A stretch of DNA of 64,000 bases from Aliiruegeria haliotis (lineage in GTDB: Bacteria; Pseudomonadota; Alphaproteobacteria; Rhodobacterales; Rhodobacteraceae): positions 682,001 to 746,000 of the forward strand of contig NZ_PVTD01000002.1 of NCBI RefSeq assembly GCF_003003255.1, given 5' to 3'. The translations under genes were made by a program, and so were the position numbers. Positions 25,552-34,364 of this stretch are shown here, piece after piece (within the stretch, counting starts at the first letter, position 1; each line of letters opens with the position of its first letter). The notes beneath the pieces are model-generated. The model saw nothing but the letters and a program-made list of their open reading frames with translations, ran no database searches and was not told the origin of the DNA.

Positions 25552-26280
25552 ATGTTTCCAATCCGCGATCACAATCCTTCCGGCCGCACGCCCTACGTGA
25601 CCTTCGGGTTGATCGCTGCCAATGTGCTGATTTTCCTGAGCTACTGGCCTCTGTTCGACCAGCCCCGCGCATTGGGCCTGTTCTATGCCAACTACGCACT
25701 GGTCCCCGCGCAGGCCGACCTGCACAGCTATCTTACATCCATGTTTCTCCACGGCGGCGTCCTGCACCTGCTGGGCAATATGCTGTTCCTGTGGATTTTC
25801 GGCGACAACCTCGAAGACATGATGGGCCACCTGGGGTTCCTGGTCTTCTACCTGGCAAGCGGGATCGCGGCGGGGGTCTTCCACGTTGCCTTTTCGCCGG
25901 GATCGATGGTGCCGACGGTCGGAGCCTCGGGCGCGATCGCGGGCGTGATGGGGGGCTACCTGCTGCTGTTTCCGCGTGCACGGGTCGACATATTGCTGAT
26001 CATCATCATCTTCTTCCGGGTCTTTTCGATGCCCGCGTGGGTGATGCTGCTGGCGTGGTTCTTATTGCAGGTGATCGCAGCGACCGGAGCCAACCCCGAT
26101 GAAGGAGGCGTGGCCTACTGGGCGCACGCCGGCGGGTTCATCATCGGCGCTGTGCTGACTCTTCCGGTCTGGCTGCGGCTTGGTGGACGGGCATTCTGGT
26201 CCCGCACACTTGGCCACCCGCCACACCCGGCGGCCAACTACCGTGTCACGAGCATCCCCACGGTCCGACGTCGTCGCTAG
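25552..26280 (+). CDS. Rhomboid family intramembrane serine protease
   Basis: Inner-membrane protease, 242 residues with six or more hydrophobic segments. The catalytic serine is in VGASGAIAGVMGG (Ser126) and the catalytic histidine in YWAHAGGFIIG (His192). The HGGVLHLLGNMLFLW stretch near 68-82 supplies the family histidine and asparagine that stabilise the oxyanion. Rhomboids cut transmembrane helices of other proteins; the substrate is unknown. The C terminus is basic (TVRRRR). No good ribosome site precedes the ATG. Confidence 0.88.
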   Translation: MFPIRDHNPSGRTPYVTFGLIAANVLIFLSYWPLFDQPRALGLFYANYALVPAQADLHSYLTSMFLHGGVLHLLGNMLFLWIFGDNLEDMMGHLGFLVFYLASGIAAGVFHVAFSPGSMVPTVGASGAIAGVMGGYLLLFPRARVDILLIIIIFFRVFSMPAWVMLLAWFLLQVIAATGANPDEGGVAYWAHAGGFIIGAVLTLPVWLRLGGRAFWSRTLGHPPHPAANYRVTSIPTVRRRR

Positions 26281-26310
26281 GCAACGGTTTCGGCCACTGA
26301 CGCTCTTTGA

Positions 26311-27099
26311 TCAGCGGTCCCGCAAAGTCTTTGCGAATTTCTCGAATACGCCGCTGTTGCAGGCGATCACGGCCCCCTGGTCGAAGATGCTGCCATCGGC
26401 GCGCAGCGGTTCGACAAAACCACCGGCCTCCCGCACCAGGATAATGCCCGCAGCGACGTCATGGGCGCTGATCTCACGCTCCCAGTAGCCTTCGTACCGG
26501 CCTGCCGCGACATAGGCGAGGTCGAGCGACGCCGCGCCCCAGCGACGCACACCAGCGCATGTCGGCATCAACTGTGCCAGGTCGTGCACGGTGGCGGGCA
26601 GTGTTTTCTTCGCCCCCCAAGGCACGCCCGTGGCGAAGATCGCCTCGCTCATCCGGTTGCGGCCTGAAACCCGAATGCGGCTCTCGTTCATCCAGGCTCC
26701 CGCGCCCTTCTCGGCGTAGTACATCTCGTCCTTCGCCGCGTCGAAGACGACACCAGCCACGATTTCGCCCTTGTGCTCGAGCGCGATGGACACGGCCCAA
26801 TGCGGCAACCCATGCAGGAAGTTCGTCGTGCCATCCAGCGGATCCACGATCCAACGGCGCGTTGGATCCTTGCCCTCGACCTCGCCGGTTTCTTCGCCAA
26901 CCCATCCGTATGTCGGACGCGCGGCCATCAACTCGTCGCGGATGATCTGCTCCGCGGACATGTCCGCCTTGGTGACGAAGTCGCCCGGCCCCTTGCGACC
27001 GACCTGCAGGTTTTCCACCTCGCGGAAATCCTTGACCAGCGAACGGCCCGCGTTTCGAGCGGTCTTGATCATGATATTGAGATTGGCGCTGCCCTGCAT
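26311..27099 (-). CDS. Inositol monophosphatase family protein (SuhB type)
   Basis: Cytoplasmic magnesium-dependent phosphatase, 262 residues. Metal-binding motifs are GEETGEVEG near 69-77 (the catalytic Glu pair) and WIVDPLDGTTNFLHG at about 83-97. The third motif, normally WDxAAG, reads HDVAAGIILVREAG here, so the usual tryptophan is His while the metal-binding aspartate remains. The family includes inositol-1-phosphatase and SuhB, which also takes part in rRNA transcription complexes. It is convergent with the rhomboid gene. Confidence 0.85.
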   Translation of the reverse strand: MQGSANLNIMIKTARNAGRSLVKDFREVENLQVGRKGPGDFVTKADMSAEQIIRDELMAARPTYGWVGEETGEVEGKDPTRRWIVDPLDGTTNFLHGLPHWAVSIALEHKGEIVAGVVFDAAKDEMYYAEKGAGAWMNESRIRVSGRNRMSEAIFATGVPWGAKKTLPATVHDLAQLMPTCAGVRRWGAASLDLAYVAAGRYEGYWEREISAHDVAAGIILVREAGGFVEPLRADGSIFDQGAVIACNSGVFEKFAKTLRDR

Positions 27100-27664
27100 G
27101 GCGGAGGCTCCTTTGGTTCAGGCAGCGCGTATAGCGAGACTGATCGCGGAAGGGAACCCGCTTGGGCACATGGCCGGGGTGACACGCGCGGATGACTGCC
27201 GCCGGCCTGCTTCGTGGCCGGGGGGGGGCTTGGGCCACAACTGACTGAGAAATGGCCCGCGTTCCGGTATCTGGTGGCCCCTAGGATGCCGATACTTGCT
27301 CGTGGGACGGCTTCTCTCTGCCGGAAGAGGCGCGGCATCGTGTGCTTGCCGTTAGATATCTGGCCGATCGGCCGCTCCTCAACGCGATCAACCGGGCCCC
27401 GTTTACAGATCAAACCGAAGGGCGCCTGCCGCACCGGACTCCCCCGAAGTGTCGTCGGTGCACCGTGTCGGACAGGCCCATGCCAGCCAACGCGACAATG
27501 GCACGAGGCCGCCGCCCAAGAGGCCCGAACACGACGGCGCGGATTTGTCGAACCGGATGAGGCTCGCCCCAAGGCAACTGCCTGTTGGGCGCGACAGGAA
27601 TATCGCGTATCGCTGTCGGAACGCCCCACGGCCCGTGCGGGCAAGGACATACAGGAGCCCGACT
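27100..27664. other. 565-bp region without a supported gene
   Basis: No open frame shows convincing codon bias or a recognisable protein. A run of nine G residues occurs near 27220. Several GC-rich partial palindromes are present, but no clear terminator or RNA gene. It precedes the CDF transporter and must contain its promoter. Confidence 0.5.
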
Positions 27665-28633
27665 GTGCCTGATCCAGCCAGCCGCCCCGAAGAGATTGCC
27701 GAGAATCGCGCCCTGCGTGTTGGCATGGTTGGCAACCTGTTCATGGGGGCCTGCGGGGTCCTCGCCGCGGCGCTGTCCAATTCGCAGGCGCTGCTGCTCG
27801 ACGGCTTGTTTTCCCTGATCGGTTTTTTCGCGGCTTTTGTTGCACTCCGCATCAGCCGCAAGGTCGCAGCCGGTCCCGATCGGCTGCGACCCATGGGATA
27901 TGCCGTGGACGAGACGATCTTCACGACATTCAGGTCCCTGTCGCTGCTGGTGCTGGTGTGCGTCGCCAGCGTCTATGCCATCACTTCCATCCTCGCCTAT
28001 CTGGACGGCACGCAGCCGCCGCCGCTCCAGTACGAGCCGATGGTGGTGTATTTCGCCATCGTCGGGCTGACCTGCGCGGCGCTTTGGTTCTTTCACTACA
28101 GTGCGTGGCGCAAGGGCGGACGGCGCAGCGAGATCCTGCACCTCGAAGCCAAGGCCGCGGCCTTTGACACGCTGATAACGGCAAGCGCCGCTGGGGGTCT
28201 TCTGGCCATCGCGTTCTTCAAGGACGGTCCACTGTCCGGCATCGCGCCAATTGGTGATTCCATCGTGGTCCTGGCGCTCTGCTGTGTGGCCACGACCAGC
28301 TACATAAGCGATTTCCGCTCCAGTCTTGGCGAGTTGGCAGGCGTTACGGCCGCCCCGGACAAGATCGCGATCGCTCGCCGTACAGTGCGCGCACAGGTGC
28401 AGCAGGCAGGACTGCGGATCGTCGACCTTACGGTGATGAAGCTCGGGCGCAGCTTTCTCGTGGTGATCTATGTCGACACCGGTGCTCCGGTAACGGCGGC
28501 CGACGTCGACAAGCTGACCGCGACGCTGGAACCGGCTCTGGGCGAGGCGCTGGGGCGCACGGATCTCTTTATCGTGCCGTCGCAATACGGTCGGGCCTTT
28601 CCCGCGCCGCTGCCTACCCGCGCTGCAACCTGA
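27665..28633 (+). CDS. Cation diffusion facilitator family transporter
   Basis: Inner-membrane metal efflux protein, 322 residues with five to six hydrophobic segments and a C-terminal cytoplasmic domain. The metal-binding pattern in the second segment appears as LLLDGLFSLIGFFAAF and in the fifth as AAAFDTLITASA, each contributing an aspartate. The start is GTG at 27665 with GGAG 7 nt upstream; no ATG fits. The family exports zinc, iron, manganese or cobalt; the substrate cannot be decided here. Its end overlaps the end of the convergent metR by 20 nt. Confidence 0.78.
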   Translation: MPDPASRPEEIAENRALRVGMVGNLFMGACGVLAAALSNSQALLLDGLFSLIGFFAAFVALRISRKVAAGPDRLRPMGYAVDETIFTTFRSLSLLVLVCVASVYAITSILAYLDGTQPPPLQYEPMVVYFAIVGLTCAALWFFHYSAWRKGGRRSEILHLEAKAAAFDTLITASAAGGLLAIAFFKDGPLSGIAPIGDSIVVLALCCVATTSYISDFRSSLGELAGVTAAPDKIAIARRTVRAQVQQAGLRIVDLTVMKLGRSFLVVIYVDTGAPVTAADVDKLTATLEPALGEALGRTDLFIVPSQYGRAFPAPLPTRAAT

Positions 28634-29519
28634 CCGGAACCGTCCGCGCCAGGCGCAGGAAATGCGCCATGAAGGGCTTCTCGATATCGTCAGAGCGGGT
28701 CGCGGCAAAAAGCCTGCGGGTGATTCCCGCCTGCGTGATCGGGCGAGTCACATAGTCCGAGTTGTACCGCACCTCCCGCACGACCCAGTCCGGCAACACG
28801 GCCACGCCGCGATTGGAGGCCACAAGCAGAAGAATGACGGCGGTCAGTTCCACCTGTCTCACGGAGCGCGGCTCCACCTTTGCCGGCGTCAGGAGTTGGC
28901 TGAAGACGTCCAGCTTGCTCCGTTCGACCGGATAGGTAATCAGGACCTCACCCCGGAAATCCTCCGCCTCGACGTACTCCTTTTCCGCCAGGGGATGGCG
29001 TGAGGACGCGACGAAGACCGGCGCGTAGTCGAAGAGCGGGTTGAAAGTGACGCCGTCCATATCCTCCGGATCGGAGGAAATCACCACGTCCACCTCCTCC
29101 TTCCACAGCGCCGGCATGGCGTCGAATGCAAGCCCGGGACGAATATCGACATCGACGTCAGACCAGGCCTTGCGGAATTCCTCCAGCACCGGGAACAGCC
29201 ATTCGAAGCAGGCGTGGCACTCGATTGCGATGTGCAACCGGCCGGACTTTCCCGCGCGCAGCCCGCTGAACTCCTCTTCGAGGGCCGCCATTTCAGGCAG
29301 GACACGCTCCGCGGTGCGCAACATGCGCAAACCGGCGGCCGAAAGCTTCAGCGGCTTGGAGCGGCGCACGAACAACTCCATCCCGGCCTGGTCTTCCAGC
29401 CCCTTCACCTGATGGCTCAACGCGGATTGCGTGATATTGAGCAGATCCGCCGCACGCGCCAGCCCACCGGCCTCGTGGATGGCCTTGATCGTCCGAAGGT
29501 GGCGCAGCTCAACATGCAT
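28614..29519 (-). CDS. metR: LysR-type regulator of methionine synthesis, MetR
   Basis: DNA-binding regulator, 301 residues. The N-terminal helix-turn-helix (ADLLNITQSALSHQVKGLED near 24-43, followed by LFVRRSKPLKL) is strikingly like MetR of enterobacteria. The effector domain should bind homocysteine. It is divergent from metF, and a perfect MetR box lies between the two starts. Start 29519 was chosen over an ATG 9 nt upstream because it matches the family N terminus MxVELRHLRT; either is possible. Confidence 0.88.
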   Translation of the reverse strand: MHVELRHLRTIKAIHEAGGLARAADLLNITQSALSHQVKGLEDQAGMELFVRRSKPLKLSAAGLRMLRTAERVLPEMAALEEEFSGLRAGKSGRLHIAIECHACFEWLFPVLEEFRKAWSDVDVDIRPGLAFDAMPALWKEEVDVVISSDPEDMDGVTFNPLFDYAPVFVASSRHPLAEKEYVEAEDFRGEVLITYPVERSKLDVFSQLLTPAKVEPRSVRQVELTAVILLLVASNRGVAVLPDWVVREVRYNSDYVTRPITQAGITRRLFAATRSDDIEKPFMAHFLRLARTVPVRLQRG

Positions 29520-29545
29520 CAGGCACATAACCTTCTTGATGATTA

Positions 29546-29558
29546 TGAAATTGCTTCA
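29546..29558. promoter_or_regulatory. MetR binding site
   Basis: TGAA-ATTGC-TTCA matches the published MetR consensus TGAA-N5-TTCA exactly. It lies in the 91-bp space between metR and metF, 27 nt from the metR start and 52 nt from the metF start, suited to activation of metF and self-repression of metR. Confidence 0.75.
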
Positions 29559-29610
29559 CCCGGCGTGATATGCGAAGCCCCTTTGCGACACAAGAGGATC
29601 AAAACGCGCC

Positions 29611-30477
29611 ATGACCGTGCCCAACGTCTCGTTCGAATTCTTCCCCCCGCGCTCGGTGGAAGCCTCCTTCCGTTTGCACGACACCGTGCAGGCGCTGGCC
29701 CCGCTGCAGCCGGAGTTCGTCTCCGTCACCTACGGGGCCGGAGGCACGACGCGGCGACTCACGCACGAAGCTGTCTCCGCGATCCACAGCACGACGGAGC
29801 TGCGTGTGGCCGCGCATCTGACCTGCGTGGACGCCACACGGCAAGAGACGCTGGCCATCGCCAAAAGCTATGCCGAAGCCGGTGTGACCGACATCGTGGC
29901 GCTGCGCGGTGACCCTCCCAAGGGGGCCACGCGTTTCGAGCCGCACCCCGACGGGTTCCGCGACAGTTGCGAGTTGATCTCTGCATTGAAAGCGTCCGGC
30001 GACTTCACCATCCGCGTCGGCGCCTATCCCGACCGCCACCCGGAAGCCGCCTCCGACACGTCGGATGTCGAGTGGCTCAAGCGCAAGATCGATGCCGGCG
30101 CAGACGGGGCGATCACCCAGTTCTTCTTCGAGGCGGAGACGTTCTTCCGGTTCCGTGACGCCTGTGCGGCGGCCGGAATCGATGCACCGATCCTTCCCGG
30201 CATCCTGCCGATCGAGCATTGGGCGAACACCAAGCGGTTTGCCACGCGGTGCGGCGCGAGCATTCCCGGCTGGCTCGACGATGCATTCGCCCACGCGATT
30301 CGCGACGATCGCGAGGAACTGCTGGCCATTGCCGTTGCCACCGAACTCTGCTCGGAACTGATCGACGGCGGTGTGGAGCACCTGCATTTCTACACGCTCA
30401 ACAAGCCGCACCTGACGCATGACATCTGCCACGCGCTCGGGATCACCCAACAGGCTGCGCTCGAAAACGTCGCGTGA
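29611..30477 (+). CDS. metF: Methylenetetrahydrofolate reductase MetF
   Basis: Cytoplasmic flavoprotein, 288 residues, reducing 5,10-methylenetetrahydrofolate to 5-methyltetrahydrofolate for methionine synthesis. Seen are VSFEFFPPRS near 4-13 with the catalytic glutamate, VSVTYGAGGTTRRLT near 38-52, HLTCVDATRQE, VALRGDPPKG and GADGAITQFFFEAETFFRF; PGILPIEHW follows. All are canonical for a bacterial TIM-barrel MetF without the regulatory domain of eukaryotic forms. MetR, encoded divergently, and the box at 29546-29558 indicate homocysteine-responsive control. Confidence 0.94.
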   Translation: MTVPNVSFEFFPPRSVEASFRLHDTVQALAPLQPEFVSVTYGAGGTTRRLTHEAVSAIHSTTELRVAAHLTCVDATRQETLAIAKSYAEAGVTDIVALRGDPPKGATRFEPHPDGFRDSCELISALKASGDFTIRVGAYPDRHPEAASDTSDVEWLKRKIDAGADGAITQFFFEAETFFRFRDACAAAGIDAPILPGILPIEHWANTKRFATRCGASIPGWLDDAFAHAIRDDREELLAIAVATELCSELIDGGVEHLHFYTLNKPHLTHDICHALGITQQAALENVA

Positions 30478-30523
30478 TGGGACCGACGGTCCCCACCCAT
30501 CGCACGATGCCCGGCAGCCGCGT

Positions 30524-31009
30524 GTGACAGGGCCGTTTTTTGCCAGCACCCGCGAAGAGCTGTCCGACAGGGAAACACTGCTCTCCCTGTCCGGGTTGGA
30601 CTTCATGCGTCGCGTGCAGGATGGCAGGATCTCCGGACCGCCTATCGGGGCGCTGCTGAACTATCGCGTGGAGGAGGTCGCGCAGGGACGGGTCGTCATT
30701 CGCGGCACGCCGGAGTTCGGCCATCTGAACGTGTTGGGCGGTGTGCACGGTGGCTGGTACGGCACCCTCCTGGATTCCGCGATGGCCTGCGCCGTGATGA
30801 CCCTGCTGCCGAAAGGGTCAGCGCAAACAACCCTTGAGTTCAAAGTCAATCTTGTCCGTGCACTCTCCGAGGGTACGGAGGTTCTCTGCATCGGAACCAG
30901 CCAGCATGCAGGCCGCAGCACCGGTGTCGCCAGTGGTGAGTTGCGCGGAGCGGACGATGGGCAGCTCTATGCAAGCGGGTCGACCACCTGCCTGATCATG
31001 TCCAGCTAG
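30524..31009 (+). CDS. PaaI-type thioesterase (hotdog fold)
   Basis: Cytoplasmic acyl-CoA thioesterase-like protein, 161 residues in this model. The hotdog core shows HLNVLGGVHGGWYGTLLDSA, with the catalytic acid region and long helix, then TTLEFKVNLVRAL and GRSTGVASGEL. The start is uncertain: the GTG at 30524 is the first plausible codon after metF ends, and an ATG at 30605 (FMRRVQDG) would remove the poorly conserved first 27 residues. It follows metF closely. The acyl substrate is unknown; no phenylacetate genes are nearby. Confidence 0.72.
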   Translation: MTGPFFASTREELSDRETLLSLSGLDFMRRVQDGRISGPPIGALLNYRVEEVAQGRVVIRGTPEFGHLNVLGGVHGGWYGTLLDSAMACAVMTLLPKGSAQTTLEFKVNLVRALSEGTEVLCIGTSQHAGRSTGVASGELRGADDGQLYASGSTTCLIMSS

Positions 31010-31974
31010 GCGCCCCGGGCGCGGTGTCTCGGGACGACTTCATAGCCCGGCGCCTCCGGCTCGTCGTCGACCATCTCGGACGGGAAGCCGGAGGCGCGGA
31101 TGTCCAGACCCGTCGCCTCCTCCAGCCGCTTGATGATGTTGGGAGAAAGTTCGCGTCCGCCAAAGCGTCGCTCCCCATCCTGAAAGATCCGATTGAGCAG
31201 GGGCGAAACTTCCAGCGGCACGCCATTGGACTCCGCTATGGACTGGAACAGGCCGATATCCTTGTTCACCAGGTCCATGGTGAAGGAGATGTCGCGAGAG
31301 CCATTCAGGATCACCTGGCTTTCTGTCTCGTGCACGAAGGAATTGCCCGAGGAAATGCGTATGGCTTCGTATGTCGTGCCGAGGTCCAGCCCTGCGGCTG
31401 CGGATGTGGCCAGAGCCTCGCACAGCGTTACCAGGTTGGCCGTGGCGAGGTAGTTGGTCATCACCTTGAGGACAGAGGCCGTGCCGATGTCGCCGGTATG
31501 CAGAACGCGGCGGCCGAGCGTGGTCAGGATCGGCAGCATCCGCTCGAAGGTCTCCCGGTCGCAGCCTGCAAAGATGGAGATATTACCGGTGTCCGCCCGA
31601 TGACAGCCCCCCGACACCGGGCATTCCACCGCGGCCGCGCCGGTCGCATGCACCTTCTCTGCAAGGCGCGCCACTTCGGACGCGTCGGTTGTGGACATCT
31701 CTGCCCAGATCTTGCCGGCGCCCAATCCTTCAAGCAGCCCGTCGGGACCCTCGACAACTGCCGCGCAGGCGACCGGACTTGGCAGGCAGGTCATGACCAG
31801 ATCACAGGCCTCCGCCATCTGGCGAGGGTCCTTTGCCGCCACCGCTCCGCGCTCGACAAAGGGCGCAACAGCCGCTGGGTCGAGATCCAGTACCATCAGG
31901 TCGAACCCGTTTCTCGACAAGCTCCCCGCGAGCTTTGCGCCCACGTTGCCCAAACCCACGAACCCGACACGCAT
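31006..31974 (-). CDS. NAD(P)-dependent beta-hydroxyacid dehydrogenase (3-hydroxyisobutyrate dehydrogenase-like)
   Basis: Cytoplasmic oxidoreductase, 322 residues. The N-terminal Rossmann motif is VGFVGLGNVGAKLAGSL near 3-19, the substrate signature appears as ECPVSGGCHRADTGN near 118-132 and the catalytic lysine in ASVLKVMTNYLATAN near 169. The family includes 3-hydroxyisobutyrate, tartronate semialdehyde and related dehydrogenases. Three ATG codons compete (31986, 31980, 31974); 31974 has GGAG at proper distance and begins directly at the nucleotide-binding strand. Convergent with the thioesterase, overlapping its stop codon. Confidence 0.8.
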   Translation of the reverse strand: MRVGFVGLGNVGAKLAGSLSRNGFDLMVLDLDPAAVAPFVERGAVAAKDPRQMAEACDLVMTCLPSPVACAAVVEGPDGLLEGLGAGKIWAEMSTTDASEVARLAEKVHATGAAAVECPVSGGCHRADTGNISIFAGCDRETFERMLPILTTLGRRVLHTGDIGTASVLKVMTNYLATANLVTLCEALATSAAAGLDLGTTYEAIRISSGNSFVHETESQVILNGSRDISFTMDLVNKDIGLFQSIAESNGVPLEVSPLLNRIFQDGERRFGGRELSPNIIKRLEEATGLDIRASGFPSEMVDDEPEAPGYEVVPRHRARGA

Positions 31975-32123
31975 TGGCATCTCCATCCCGCTGTTCCCCA
32001 CATTGCCCAATTGGCGGGACCTTGAATTGCCTGCATGCGACAGGTGGATGTCGTTCGCGCGGTATGCCAAGGCATGCCCAAAAACCCTTTTACAGCGCTG
32101 TTTCCGCTACGTTATCTGACCGC

Positions 32124-33422
32124 ATGACCAGGACCGACCAAGTTGCCGCCATGGCCGATCACCCCCGCCGCTATGACCTCGCCAACGAGTTGCATGCGCG
32201 GCCATTCCCCTCGCTCGCTGCACCCGGGCGGGCGTTTTTCCTCGCGCTCAAGCAACCTAAAAACGCCGCAAGGAGGGATCGGGACGCGGATCGCGCCCAC
32301 CTTTTGGCGCTGCTGGACCGGTTCGGCGCCCCGCATCCGCAACCCGGGGCGACGCATTGGTTCGGCACTTTGGGGCGGCACAAGCTGAAATGGGAATGCC
32401 ACACCGAGTTCACCACCTACACGCTGTTTCTCGACGGGTTGGAGGACCGCCCTTTCGATCCAAGCGCCTACGAGGTCCTGCCGGCGGACTGGCTCGCGGA
32501 GGCGCCAGGCGCTGTCATGACCTCGGCGCTGATCCGCATCGAGCAGTTCGAGGACGAAGCAATGATCGCGGCGAGCCTCGTGGACTGGTTCGTGGCAGAG
32601 AGCCTGGCGGCGTCCAGAGTGCTTGACGATGTTGCAATCGCAGCCAGCGATTTCCGGATCGACACGACAGGACATGTCCGCATAGCGCTGTTCGTGCGGC
32701 CGGACATGGGGGAACGCCGGGTTGGCCGGATTGTTCAGCGCCTGACAGAGATCGAGATCTACAAGACGATGGCCTTGTTGGGATTGCAGCGGGCGCGGGA
32801 CCTCGACCGGAAGATGGGCCCGCTGGATCTGCAACTAACGGAGTTGGTTGGCGGGTTGTCAGGGGCTGGCACGGATGCCGAGGGCTCGCTCGGACAATTG
32901 CTGGACATCTCCGCAACGCTGGAAAACCTGCTCGCGACGTCAACCTTCCGCTTTGGCGCAACGGGCGCCTACGAGGCCATCGTAGACGATCGGATCCGAG
33001 TGCTTCGGGAGGGCCGATTCCAAGGGCGGCAGACCCTGCGGGAGTTCATGACACGCCGATTCGATCCGGCCATGCGCACGGTGCTCTCCACGGAGAAACG
33101 CCTTCAGGCGATGTCCGACCGGGCCGCGCGCGCGGGCGACCTTCTACGGACGCGGGTGGATGTGGAGAGACAGGCCCAGAACCAGAAGCTGCTTGAGAGC
33201 ATGGACCGGCGCGCCGACCTTGCGCTGCGACTACAACAGACTGTCGAGGGGCTCTCCGTCGTTGCGATCAGCTACTACGCGCTGAACCTCGCAAGCTACC
33301 TGACCTACCCGCTGCAAGAACCACTGGGGCTCAGCAAGGGCACGACCACGGCGATCCTGACACCATTGGTCGTGCTGATTGTCTTCCTGTTGATCCGCCG
33401 CATCCGGAAATCGATGCACTAA
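32124..33422 (+). CDS. DUF3422 family membrane-anchored protein
   Basis: Protein of 432 residues that matches the DUF3422 family, common in alphaproteobacteria and of unknown function. It begins with a conserved YDLANELHARPFPSL motif near 15-30, has a large soluble region with HKLKWECHTEFTTYTLF, long coiled-coil-like helices around 320-380 (TEKRLQAMSDRAARAGDLL), and ends in two hydrophobic segments at about 384-402 and 410-427 with a basic tail. The layout suggests a cytoplasmic domain held at the membrane by a C-terminal hairpin. I cannot assign a reaction. Confidence 0.8.
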   Translation: MTRTDQVAAMADHPRRYDLANELHARPFPSLAAPGRAFFLALKQPKNAARRDRDADRAHLLALLDRFGAPHPQPGATHWFGTLGRHKLKWECHTEFTTYTLFLDGLEDRPFDPSAYEVLPADWLAEAPGAVMTSALIRIEQFEDEAMIAASLVDWFVAESLAASRVLDDVAIAASDFRIDTTGHVRIALFVRPDMGERRVGRIVQRLTEIEIYKTMALLGLQRARDLDRKMGPLDLQLTELVGGLSGAGTDAEGSLGQLLDISATLENLLATSTFRFGATGAYEAIVDDRIRVLREGRFQGRQTLREFMTRRFDPAMRTVLSTEKRLQAMSDRAARAGDLLRTRVDVERQAQNQKLLESMDRRADLALRLQQTVEGLSVVAISYYALNLASYLTYPLQEPLGLSKGTTTAILTPLVVLIVFLLIRRIRKSMH

Positions 33423-33459
33423 GGGGCGCCCCACGGATCAGGACAGATCTCCGCCGCGT

Positions 33460-34233
33460 TCAGGCGCGCTTCAGGACCGCGTGCCGACCACTGGCCCAGT
33501 TCCGCACGGCATCGCCGAACGCCTCGAAGAGTGGCCTTGAAACCGGATCGCGTGCCGCCCGGTATTCCGGATGCCATTGCACGGACATCGTGAATCCCGG
33601 CGCGCCCTCGACATAGATTGCCTCAGGTGTGCCGTCCGGTGCGTGACCGTCGATGACGATCCGTTTGCCGGGGTCCTTGATCCCCTGCCCGTGGAGGGTG
33701 TTGGTCATGACCTCACGCGCCCCGAAAAGCCGGTGAAACGGCCCGCCCTCGGTGAAGGTGACCGTGTGGCGCAGGGCAAATTTCTCCTCCAGCGTGCCAT
33801 CCGGCGGCATGCGGTGGTTCGACCGTCCGGGCAGGTCGCGGATTTCCGGGTAGAGCGTCCCGCCCATGGCCACGTTCACCTCCTGGAAGCCACGGCAAAC
33901 CCCGAGGAAAGGCTGTCCGCGCTCCACCAGTGCGCGCACCAGCGGCAGGGTAATGGCATCGCGGGCACGATCGAACTGACCGTGCGCCTCGGTCGCGGCC
34001 TCTCCGTATTCCTCGGGATGCACATTCGGCCGCCCGCCGGTCAGAAGGAACCCGTCGCAGACCTCCATCAGATCCTGCACCGAGACAAAGCGCGGATCGG
34101 TGGGGACAACCATCGGCACGGCATCGCAGACCTCTGCCACGGCCTCCGAGTTCATCGTGCCACCGGCATGGGTCGGGTATTCGTCATTGATCAGGTAGTG
34201 GTTGCCGATAATGCCGACGACAGGTCGCGCCAT
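33460..34233 (-). CDS. Class I glutamine amidotransferase-like hydrolase (peptidase C26, PuuD type)
   Basis: Cytoplasmic gamma-glutamyl-gamma-aminobutyrate hydrolase-like protein, 257 residues. The nucleophile is in FLGVCRGFQEVNVAMGG (Cys near 111), and the His/Glu pair in SVQWHPEYRA near 220. DGFLLTGGRPNVHPEEY is the family glycine-rich loop. It may cleave gamma-glutamylated amines such as those made in putrescine degradation. No puuA-type ligase is next to it, although a gabD-like gene lies far to the right at 61.0 kb. Start 34233 begins at the first strand (ARPVVGIIGNHY). Confidence 0.82.
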   Translation of the reverse strand: MARPVVGIIGNHYLINDEYPTHAGGTMNSEAVAEVCDAVPMVVPTDPRFVSVQDLMEVCDGFLLTGGRPNVHPEEYGEAATEAHGQFDRARDAITLPLVRALVERGQPFLGVCRGFQEVNVAMGGTLYPEIRDLPGRSNHRMPPDGTLEEKFALRHTVTFTEGGPFHRLFGAREVMTNTLHGQGIKDPGKRIVIDGHAPDGTPEAIYVEGAPGFTMSVQWHPEYRAARDPVSRPLFEAFGDAVRNWASGRHAVLKRA

Positions 34234-34364
34234 GGTGCCTCGCAAGATCTTGTTTGAACCTTCTTAACCGGTGTGGCGGGCCGGACAAAGGGGCAGTGAC
34301 GCACAGACGCCCTTCCGGATCCGCAGAGACCGAAGTACGGGCGCCTCCGGCCGGCGACGCGCTG

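Noticed and set aside
24744-26102. Plus-strand open frame starting at the second DnaA box
   Set aside because: Most of it overlaps the TPR gene antisense and the rhomboid gene out of frame; the first 50 codons lack strong coding bias.
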